64,000 nucleotides of DNA, taken from contig NZ_JAUSBA010000018.1 in NCBI RefSeq assembly GCF_030652235.1, positions 62,001 through 126,000 on the forward strand, read 5' to 3'. Shown here piece after piece: positions 50,282 to 58,300 of the stretch. Under the pieces are notes generated by a model that worked only from the letters and a program-made list of their open reading frames with translations, was not told the DNA's origin and searched no databases. The DNA is from Cypionkella sp. Its GTDB lineage: Bacteria > Pseudomonadota > Alphaproteobacteria > Rhodobacterales > Rhodobacteraceae. Each line of letters begins with the position of its first letter. Position 1 is the stretch's first letter. The position numbers were made by a program, and so were the translations under genes.

Positions 50282-50826
50282 CGATGCCGCCAAATCTGTG
50301 GCAGTTCATGCCGATCATCAACGCGGTGATCGACGATGTGGTCGATACCGACGCCGATCTGTGGCCCGACAGCTATGTCTATCTGACGGCAAAGCGCCTT
50401 TGGGTAACTGCGGACAGCCCCGGCAATCGTCCCGGATGGCACTCTGACGGTTTCCTGACCGATGATCTGAATTACATCTGGTCGGACGGAAATCCGACTG
50501 TGTTCTGGTCGCGCGAAACGCAGAAGGTGAGCTTCATCGCCGATCATGTTGGATCGATTCCAGAAATGGAATTGATCTGCGAAACTGATCGCTTCCGGCA
50601 CCACATCTATTCCAACAAGCACCTTCTGCGGCTTGATCAGACCGTGATGCACAGGGTTGGGCCCGTCGCAAACCCCGGATTCCGCAGCTTCGTCAAGGTG
50701 TCGGTGGCGAAGGATCTCTATGCGCTCGAGGGCAACTCAATCAACCACGGATTGCCCATCGGCGGCAGGTATCAGGCCCGTGCTGAGGTGCGAAATAATC
50801 CGGCTGGCCGGAGTGATGCGCTATGA
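50161..50826 (+). CDS. Phage protein of unknown function, possible 2OG-Fe(II) oxygenase-like fold
   Basis: GWHSDGF (HxD) and distal MHRVGPVANPGFRSF (H...R) spaced as in double-stranded beta-helix oxygenases. Confidence 0.6.
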   Translation: MRTDAIYGSLPVDLGLVDISPVEQMAWLYCPIKLPSQLVVTMPPNLWQFMPIINAVIDDVVDTDADLWPDSYVYLTAKRLWVTADSPGNRPGWHSDGFLTDDLNYIWSDGNPTVFWSRETQKVSFIADHVGSIPEMELICETDRFRHHIYSNKHLLRLDQTVMHRVGPVANPGFRSFVKVSVAKDLYALEGNSINHGLPIGGRYQARAEVRNNPAGRSDAL

Positions 50827-51251
50827 GCGCGCTTCCGCAACTCGCCCTGTCGATCCGCCAGCCGTGGGCATGGGCGATCATCAACGCCGGCAAAGACATC
50901 GAGAACCGCTCTTGGCCGACCAAGCAGCGCGGGCCGATCTGCATCCATGCCGCCAAGGGCATGACGAAAGATGAATATTCCGATGCAAATCGCTTCATCC
51001 AGCGGAATGTGGGGGCCGTCGATCAGGTATGGCTTAACCGCTGGCTTGGAGTGACAGCTGCGGAGTTTCTGCTAGATCGCGGTGGCATCATTGGAACGGC
51101 TGAAATCGTGGACTGCGTTGAGGCAAGCGACAGCCCGTGGTTCTTTGGCACCTATGGCTTCGTTCTGCGCAATGTGCAGCCCGTCGAGTTTATCCCGGTC
51201 AAGGGGGCGCTCGGCTTCTTCGACTGGCGCAAGCAGATGGTGGCTGCATGA
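50823..51251 (+). CDS. ASCH domain protein
   Basis: LALSIRQPWAWAIINAGKDIENRSWPTKQRGPICIHAAKG...GGIIGTAEIVDCVE. Confidence 0.88.
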   Translation: MSALPQLALSIRQPWAWAIINAGKDIENRSWPTKQRGPICIHAAKGMTKDEYSDANRFIQRNVGAVDQVWLNRWLGVTAAEFLLDRGGIIGTAEIVDCVEASDSPWFFGTYGFVLRNVQPVEFIPVKGALGFFDWRKQMVAA

Positions 51252-51445
51252 TCGAAGATCCCTGGCACCCCATCGTCACCGTCCAGCTTTCCGGCAGCAT
51301 CACCGCACAAGGGCCGACCGTCGAGGAAGCCGATGTGCGCCGCCAAAGCCTACCCACCGATATGCACGGAAAGCTGGCGGTGCGGACCGGCGAAAACACG
51401 GTTGCCGTTGGCAGGCCGATTCAGAAAATGAGGAAGCCATCATGA
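51248..51445 (+). CDS. Small phage hypothetical protein
   Basis: MIEDPWHPIVTVQLSGSITAQGPTVEEADVRRQSL; overlapping start/stop. Confidence 0.5.
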   Translation: MIEDPWHPIVTVQLSGSITAQGPTVEEADVRRQSLPTDMHGKLAVRTGENTVAVGRPIQKMRKPS

Positions 51446-51846
51446 CTTCCACCCCCGATCCCGCCCTAGCCGCGCGGTCCCTGTCGGCGCTTGAGAAAAT
51501 CCAGCAATTCCCGAAGCAACAACCTGTGACCCGCGCCGCGATCAATCCGGAAACGATTTGGATATACCCCGAGCAAGGCGATCCCGGCGCTGGCGAATGG
51601 TTTTGTGCCGCAGAGGTTGATAAGCCGGAAGCATCCGCAGCCATCCAATACATGCGCGTCGATCTGCATAACGCCGCCGTGCAAGCCGCCGTGGCGAAGG
51701 CGGTGGAGGCGGAACGGGAGGCGTGTGCAAGGATTGCGCGCGGGCTTCGTGATCAATGGCGATGCGCAAACGGCTTCGAAGGCTTTGCGACCGGGGCCAA
51801 GATCATAGATGATGCCATCCGCGCCCGCAAAGGAGATGCGCTGTGA
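51442..51846 (+). CDS. Phage hypothetical protein
   Basis: MTSTPDPALAARSLSALEKIQQFPK...; overlapping ATGA junctions on both sides. Confidence 0.6.
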   Translation: MTSTPDPALAARSLSALEKIQQFPKQQPVTRAAINPETIWIYPEQGDPGAGEWFCAAEVDKPEASAAIQYMRVDLHNAAVQAAVAKAVEAEREACARIARGLRDQWRCANGFEGFATGAKIIDDAIRARKGDAL

Positions 51847-51965
51847 AGGACACCATCGCCATAATTCTGCTGCTGACATTTCTCTACTTCGTCGGTGATC
51901 CGGCCGCACTCGGGAGAATGGCTGCATCGGTTCGTAACGGTTTCAACAGCGAGGCCACCCCATGA
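51843..51965 (+). CDS. 40-aa single-TM peptide (GTG start)
   Basis: VKDTIAIILLLTFLYFVGDPAALGRMAASVRNGFNSEATP. Confidence 0.45.
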   Translation: MKDTIAIILLLTFLYFVGDPAALGRMAASVRNGFNSEATP

Positions 51966-52156
51966 CCCACCCACAGACCGCCGCGATGCAAGAACTACGC
52001 CAGATGATCTATGAAATGCGGATTGAGCAGGCCAAACTGCGCCCCGTTCTGCGCGATTACTCAGCCAAGATGAGGGCTAACATGCGGCAGGATGGACCGA
52101 CAGGTTTTGTCATGCTGCGCCTATCTGACCTGATCGCAGACACGGAGGGGCGGTGA
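51962..52156 (+). CDS. Small phage hypothetical protein
   Basis: 64 aa MTHPQTAAMQELRQMIYEMRIEQAKLRPVLRDYSAKMRAN. Confidence 0.55.
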   Translation: MTHPQTAAMQELRQMIYEMRIEQAKLRPVLRDYSAKMRANMRQDGPTGFVMLRLSDLIADTEGR

Positions 52157-52383
52157 TGTGGACTGAAACTGTTGACGCGCTGCCAATTAAACCCGGAAAA
52201 AGCAGCTACGAGCAAATCTGCTGCCTGATCTATGTGAATGGCGCATATGAAGTTGCGGTTTGGAACTGCGAACACGATTGCTGGGATGATGCTGAAGGCG
52301 ATGATTTCCGCTATCACCCCAAGCAGCCGCGTTGCTGGATGCCGCTCGATGCCCCGCCCCCAACACCGCAGGAGACGCCTTAG
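52153..52383 (+). CDS. DUF551-like small phage protein
   Basis: WTETVDALPIKPGKSSYEQICCLIYVNGAYEVAVWNCEHDCWDDAEGDDFRYHPKQPRCWMPLDAPP. Confidence 0.6.
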   Translation: MMWTETVDALPIKPGKSSYEQICCLIYVNGAYEVAVWNCEHDCWDDAEGDDFRYHPKQPRCWMPLDAPPPTPQETP

Positions 52384-52574
52384 CCGCGCGCCACGCACAT
52401 GCCGAGGTTAGCCCGATCACGGCCCCAGAACACCTCAATCTCTGCATCGTCCATCGCGCGCGGCGGTAGCACTTGCGGGCCGGGGATAGGCGGAAGATCA
52501 GGGCTTGGAATATTCGTTGAGCCGCAGGACGCGAGAAGCAGGCAGGCAAGCATGGCTTTGGACAGGTTCAGCAC
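52380..52574 (-). CDS. Rz1-like outer-membrane lipoprotein (o-spanin)
   Basis: MLNLSKAMLACLLLASCGSTNIPSPDLPPIPGPQVLPP: lipobox LLASC, Pro-rich, starts inside the Rz ORF. Confidence 0.8.
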   Translation of the reverse strand: MLNLSKAMLACLLLASCGSTNIPSPDLPPIPGPQVLPPRAMDDAEIEVFWGRDRANLGMCVARG

Positions 52575-52782
52575 GGGCTTGATCCTCTAGGGCTAGGGCG
52601 AATTGGCGCGCGTCCACCTCTGCGGTCAGGATTTCGCGCTGTTTGATCGCGGTGCGCTCTGCGGATTCCAGAGCGGCGGCTACATGGCCCGCCTCGCAGT
52701 CTGAGCCACCCTTATGGTATCCAGCGCCGAAGGCCATCAGAACGGCCCCCAGCGCGCCCAGAATGAGCCAAGGCCGCATCAT
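52498..52782 (-). CDS. Rz-like i-spanin
   Basis: N-terminal TM, Ala/Glu-rich periplasmic helix (CEAGHVAAALESAERTAIKQREILTAEVDAR), overlapped by Rz1. Confidence 0.8.
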   Translation of the reverse strand: MMRPWLILGALGAVLMAFGAGYHKGGSDCEAGHVAAALESAERTAIKQREILTAEVDARQFALALEDQARAEPVQSHACLPASRVLRLNEYSKP

Positions 52783-53270
52783 GCTTCGTTTTTCGACACA
52801 GCCGCGCCGCGCTTAAGCACTGGCAGCGGGATCTTGGGGTTAGCATAGGTCGAGGGCCAGCGGATTGCCTTGCACCGATCCTTTGCAATCCAAGTGCGAG
52901 AGATACTGTCACCCTGATTGCCGCCGAGGACGCAGTAATTGTCAGCATCCTGCCCGACCAGCACGCCGATGTGCCCGCCTGTGGGTCGCTTGAACGCGGC
53001 GAACGCACCATAGAGCGGCATGCAGGAGACACCAAGATATGACCAATTCAGCGCCCAATACGGGTTGCGACCCAGATCGCCGGGCCGGGGCTCTTTCGGC
53101 AGCGCCAGATAAAGCGCGGTGTCAGCGGCATCGCCGCACCACGGCAGCTTTGCAGGATCGCCCAGCGTCTTGCCATCCGACCGCAGCCACTTCGCCAACT
53201 TGTCGTGGTCGCGGGCCTCATGCCAGCCCAGCACCTTCTCAAGCTCGGTTATCCAAGGAAGTTGCTGCAT
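52779..53270 (-). CDS. Phage endolysin, TIGR02594/CHAP-like amidase
   Basis: LPWITELEKVLGWHEARDHDKLAKWLRSDGKTLGDPAKLPWCGDAADTALYLA...GGHIGVLVGQDADNYCVLGGNQGDSIS. Confidence 0.85.
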   Translation of the reverse strand: MQQLPWITELEKVLGWHEARDHDKLAKWLRSDGKTLGDPAKLPWCGDAADTALYLALPKEPRPGDLGRNPYWALNWSYLGVSCMPLYGAFAAFKRPTGGHIGVLVGQDADNYCVLGGNQGDSISRTWIAKDRCKAIRWPSTYANPKIPLPVLKRGAAVSKNEA

Positions 53271-53271
53271 G

Positions 53272-53394
53272 TCAGGCTCCAATCAGGGGCAGGAAAAGGA
53301 TGATCAGGGAGAAAACGCATCCCCATGTTAGACGGTGCAAGAAATCGTCAATGTCCGAGCTGCTGTCGCGGCGGATCTTGCGCAGATCAAACAT
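53272..53394 (-). CDS. 40-aa single-TM protein in lysis cassette (holin/antiholin candidate)
   Basis: MFDLRKIRRDSSSDIDDFLHRLTWGCVFSLIILFLPLIGA between endolysin and larger membrane protein. Confidence 0.5.
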   Translation of the reverse strand: MFDLRKIRRDSSSDIDDFLHRLTWGCVFSLIILFLPLIGA

Positions 53395-53761
53395 CGGGCT
53401 TTCCCCCATCATTGGCGGGCAGAACCCCCCGTTTCATGCCCCTCAGGTAGACTTCCAGAAGGCCGGGGATCAGGACTCCACCGAGGTAAGCGGTTGACCC
53501 AGCTACGCCCCCAAAGGCAGGCGTCATTACATCAAGCGGCAATTTGAGCGACCACATCAGGAAGGGCCACGTCAGCGCCCCCAAGCCTGTCGAAACGAGA
53601 CTGCCAATGGCGATGTGCCGGAATAGATCGCGGCGGGCTACCTTGATAATCAGGCCAGAAGTGGCCCCGCCGATAGCACCCCATGCCGCCAGATTGAACA
53701 AGCTGGACGCAGCGATTGCTTGCAGAAGATCAGCCCAGAAGGATTGGTTTTCAGCGGGCAT
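53387..53761 (-). CDS. Phage membrane protein (holin candidate)
   Basis: 124 aa, about three TM segments, directly upstream of the endolysin. Confidence 0.55.
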   Translation of the reverse strand: MPAENQSFWADLLQAIAASSLFNLAAWGAIGGATSGLIIKVARRDLFRHIAIGSLVSTGLGALTWPFLMWSLKLPLDVMTPAFGGVAGSTAYLGGVLIPGLLEVYLRGMKRGVLPANDGGKPDV

Positions 53762-53800
53762 ATCGACCTCGTTTTGAATGTGTCTGGCGGAGCATTTCCA

Positions 53801-54199
53801 TCAGCCCAAATCCTGCACAACGCTAACCAGCCCCATCAGAGCCAGCGCTGCCAGCCCATCCATGCCGCCAATCGCTGTGATCGCCTCGTTGGCTGCCAGT
53901 GGTGCCGCTGTCTCTGAACCTGCCAGCCACAGCACGACAAGAGCCTGCGCACGGTTTGCCCCGGCCATGTTGATCGCATACGGCTCCACGTCCCATCCGG
54001 GGCGGGTTAGCGTGGCCTGTGCGTTGGCGATGAAGTTATCCCCCACGAGTGGAGACGCCGCTGCGTAGAGGTTGCCAGCGGCGTCCTGCCATTGTGGTTC
54101 ACGGTATGTCAGTTCGTCGGCTGGGCCATAGCCGAGGATCATCGCGAGTTGGTTGGCGTCTGCGATGTGTGCTGCTGGAACTGCGATGGTGATAATCAT
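53801..54199 (-). CDS. Phage hypothetical protein
   Basis: MIITIAVPAAHIADANQLAMILGYGPADELTYREPQWQDAAGNLYAAAS. Confidence 0.6.
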   Translation of the reverse strand: MIITIAVPAAHIADANQLAMILGYGPADELTYREPQWQDAAGNLYAAASPLVGDNFIANAQATLTRPGWDVEPYAINMAGANRAQALVVLWLAGSETAAPLAANEAITAIGGMDGLAALALMGLVSVVQDLG

Positions 54200-55020
54200 A
54201 ATACGACCCCTGTCTTTCCGGCCATGTAGGTTTCAGTGCTGGCAATCTGGGCGGCGGTCAGGTTTGCGCCAAATCGGAAGGTTAAGCCGTAGAGGTTGCC
54301 GTTGAATGGCAGCGACGTTCCGCCTCGGCGACCGATGTAGATCGGATAGGCGAGGTAGTTTCCTGTGCCTTGGTCTGCCACTGCCGAAGCTATCTGCGCA
54401 CCGTTTAGCCGCAAAATCTGGTTGTCAGCGGCTATGTCGCCCAAGCCAGTCAAAACCACGGTGCTGGGGGCAGCAAAACCCGCGCCAGAAACGCTCCATG
54501 CACTAAACAGGGTACCCTTACTAGCAAACCCGAACGTGCTGCCTGTGGTGTTTAGCGGAGCGACAATACCAATCACACCGTTATTTGCTGCAATACTTGC
54601 GCTGCTTTCCAGTAGCACCCCAACTGCCGCATCCGACAGCTTCCGCACCCCGGCGAACACCTGTGCCTTATCCGTTCCCGGCGTGATCGTCCCTGTGACC
54701 ATGAAATCATCAACGCCGTCGAACGCGAGATAACTCAGCCCGCCGCTGGTTTGATACGTTGGCCGTGACGCTGCTGTGGCTTGCGTTGCGTGATTGCCGC
54801 GCCCCGACTTATCCAGCATCAGCCCAACAGGTTGCCCGGATGCCGTAACAGGAGTGGTGCCAGCGGCGTCTTGAAACAGCGTTGACAGGTCGGACGGGTC
54901 ATACCACGCGCCCGGCTCACCAAGGGCGAATAGGGTGAGGATGGATACGCTGCGAAGCAAGCCGTGGCCTGTCAGAATCCGCCCAAGCCTTGCGTTTCCT
55001 CTGTTTGCCCCCACCCGCAT
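54196..55020 (-). CDS. LamG/concanavalin-like phage structural or tail-associated protein
   Basis: GAWYDPSDLSTLFQDAAGTTPVTASGQPVGLMLDKSGRGNHATQATAASRPTY...AFDGVDDFM. Confidence 0.75.
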   Translation of the reverse strand: MRVGANRGNARLGRILTGHGLLRSVSILTLFALGEPGAWYDPSDLSTLFQDAAGTTPVTASGQPVGLMLDKSGRGNHATQATAASRPTYQTSGGLSYLAFDGVDDFMVTGTITPGTDKAQVFAGVRKLSDAAVGVLLESSASIAANNGVIGIVAPLNTTGSTFGFASKGTLFSAWSVSGAGFAAPSTVVLTGLGDIAADNQILRLNGAQIASAVADQGTGNYLAYPIYIGRRGGTSLPFNGNLYGLTFRFGANLTAAQIASTETYMAGKTGVVL

Positions 55021-55022
55021 GG

Positions 55023-55271
55023 TTACACCAGCGTGTCAGCAATGACATAGACACCGCCGCGCCCGCGCAAGTGAAGGTATTCACCTGCGACCAGCGCCAA
55101 AGACACCGCCTTTTCCCGCTCGACCTTTGCGCCGCCAACAATACCAGCTGGGCTGGCAGAGCTGATTACTGTCCACTCGCCGGGATGATCGTCGGTTTCA
55201 AAGGTGGCGTTTCCGGGGCCTGTAGCGACCGGAAGCCATGCAGCAGAGAGGGTGTAATTATTCTGGGCCAT
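55023..55271 (-). CDS. Small phage hypothetical protein
   Basis: 82 aa beta-rich; MAQNNYTLSAAWLPVATGPGNATFETDDHPGEWTVISSASP. Confidence 0.6.
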   Translation of the reverse strand: MAQNNYTLSAAWLPVATGPGNATFETDDHPGEWTVISSASPAGIVGGAKVEREKAVSLALVAGEYLHLRGRGGVYVIADTLV

Positions 55272-55331
55272 AGAAAGCTCGATCCATTGGGGGTAAACCC
55301 GGTTGATCGGCGCACATCCTATGCGTCAGTG

Positions 55332-55350
55332 AAATCTGGATACCAGATTT
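55332..55350. promoter_or_regulatory. Perfect 8-bp inverted repeat AAATCTGG-ATA-CCAGATTT in phage intergenic gap
   Basis: Between the stop of the giant gene and the start of the 55271 gene; operator, promoter element or weak terminator. Confidence 0.4.
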
Positions 55351-55387
55351 GGTGCTTGGGTTCTAGTCTGAGAATATATGTGGCGTT

Positions 55388-58300
55388 CTATCGCCCGATT
55401 GGTGTTGCCCGCTCTGCCCGCAGTCGATCATTCAACCTCGGATTAAGAATAATCCCAAACTCTGACCGATCGGAGGCGCGCATCTTGCTGCGAGCTGACA
55501 GCTTGATCGACTCGCCAGTGATCGGATATTCAGGATAGCGGCTGTTGAAGTCGCCGATCTGGGCCAGAATGTCAGCCGGAATCCCATCGCCAGCCAAGAT
55601 CGCCTTTGCCGCCGCCTTCTGGATGCCGCTGCGTTCATCCGTCACCTGCATCTCGCGGTCTTTCAGGCGGCTGTTGATGTCATACCGCTCCGCAATCTCG
55701 GCCGGGGTAAACCCGATGGCTTGCACGATTGCCTGATACGGCGAAACGCCTTCGATCAGGCTGTCACCTTTCAAGGTGTTGACGCCATCGCCGACATATC
55801 GAACCGACTTCATGCCATCGCGGATTACCTTGGGAACGGCCGCTTCTGTGCCGCGCCACCATTCGCCATCCGCCGCCAACTGCACGCCACGGGCAGCTCC
55901 TGCACCAATAGAAACGGCTGGGCCAAGCAAATTCATTACTTGGTGCGTATAGAGGTCAGCCCCTTCCAGATCGTTCGGCGCATCGCGCCACCAAAGGTTT
56001 GGCATGCCGATACGGTCCGTCAGATCGACGCCAAGGATCTGGCCGGGAACACCATTTAGCACGGCACCCATTGTGAAATTCCATGCCGCAACACCAGCGG
56101 AATCGCCCTGCATCAAGAGCGCCTCTTGCAGCCATTCTTTGATGTCGTCGTCATCAGCACCGGGGGCAAGCATGCCCATAAGCATCATCAGCAGGCCATA
56201 GCCCCAGACGCCCCGGATACCTGCATGTGCCATCATCGACAGGGTGAGGCCGACAAGCTGCAACCGGGCCTCGCGGCGGTCCTCTTTGGTGGCACCGTTG
56301 AGCATCTGGTGGGTGTCGCGGAACAACCGCCACAGCATGTTCACGGTGAACTGGCGGAACGTGGTCAGCGCCTTGCCCATGTTATCCTGCATGAAGCGCG
56401 GGCGGCTGTTGTTCTGCATGTCGAAGTGGATTTTGAACGTCAGATCGCCAGCCGCATCCACCGCCGCAGCATGGTCCAGCCCCTCAGCCTTGGCCAAGCG
56501 ATAGCTGGCAAGGAATGTGACCTCGCGGTTAAAGCGTTCGGCGTGATGGAAGAAGAAGCCGATCCGCTTCATCCATTTCTCACGGCGGGCATTGTATTCG
56601 ATGCCATGTTCCGCCGCAGATGCCAGATCGTGCGCCTGCGTCTTGTCGATGGTGCCGCGCCGCACCGCCTCGGCCAGCGCCGCTTTTTCCTCTGTGGTCA
56701 GGTTCGGCGAGTTTTCCGCCGTCCACTGATCGGTCCAGACCGGGACACCAGCAACACGCTTGGAAACTTTACCCCGGCCTGCCACGAAGTCCTTGCTGGC
56801 TTTGCCGAGTGCCTTGGTGACGCCCACAACCCCGGCCTTGCCGAACCGTGCCGACATCAACGGGATGCCGACAACTGTGGTTTGCGTGATGTTCGCCAGT
56901 GCCGCCGCAGGGGTGGCACCGAGATACCAGATGAAGGCCGCATTGGACATATACGCGACGTAACGATTGCCCTTCGGGTTCATGGTGAAGTCGTGGCGCT
57001 TCTTCATCTCGGCCACGACTTGCAGCGCCCGGTTGGGGTTATCAGCAACCTTCGCCTGTTCAGTTGCGTCGTTGAGGTGTTCTTCCATAAGCAGGCCATG
57101 CTCCAGCTTCGCGAGCTGGTGGCCACCGTGGAACATCTGATTGCTGAACGCGCGGAAGGCATCGGCACTGTAGCCAGCCCGGCCTTTGCGGTGAATACTC
57201 GAGGTGCGGATAGACATATCCGGCAAGGTTCCCAGCCAGTGCTGCCATACCGCATCCATGACCTCATCGCTGGCGCCGGATTCGGCGAGCATGTTCTCGA
57301 TGTCAGCGACAAAACTTGGGTCGATCTGCCCGCGCAGCTTTTGCGCATCATCCATGGTGCCATGCTCGATCTTGGTTTCGCCTTTTTCTTTCATCTCACG
57401 GATGAAGGCTTGTTGCTGGCTCTCCTTCTCGAACTTGCTGAACGAAATGACGGCCCCCACGGAATTTCGCACGGTGACAAAATAGTTGCCGAAGCGCGCC
57501 AGAGGGAAATATGGGCCCAAGAGCCGGTTCAACTCAAACTTCTTGCGCAGAGCGGCCAAGCGCGCACGCGCCGAGAAACCACCGCGCATCTTCACCGCTT
57601 TCAACTTGGCATCGGCGGCGGCAATGGCCTCGTCCCGCTCCACACCTTCCAGCCCTTCATCGCGGATGCGCGCGATTTCCTTTTCATGGGTGCGAACCGC
57701 GCGCTTCAAGCCGATCTTCGTGGCGTTCTGGATGTTCTGGAGGATCGCCTTTTCGGAAGCTTGCCCCATGGCATCATAGCCAGATTTCACCGTGCGATAG
57801 AGCTGGCGGAACTCTAAAGGCAGCGCCTTATATTCAGCCCTCAGCTTGGCGTAGCTGCCTTCATGCGCCTCAATCTCGCGCATCGCATCCTTGGCCCAAT
57901 CGCTTGCTTTATCGCCATTCTCCGCAATCTCACGCCGCGCCCTCGCATCCATTGCATGCACCCAGGTATCTGGCTCGGAAGGGTCGATACCGGACAGCGT
58001 TGAGCTGTGCATCAGGTCGGACATTTTGCTGCTGGCGTCAGGGTTCTTGTTCTGGGCGGCCAGCCAGCGCTGCGCCACGGCATCGGCCCGCGCGTGCCAC
58101 TCGTTGCGCACGGAATCCATTTCCTCCTTCTGGCGCAGATAGGCCTTGGCTGCGGGCAGATATTTACCCAACTCGGCGAACAGCGCCCGACCGGGCACCA
58201 GCGACAGAGCGTTGTAGCCATTATCGCCCACCATCTTATCGGTGACGATGTTGGAAACCCATTCGCCGGGGTTTTTCCAGTGGCGCGAGCCAACCAAACC

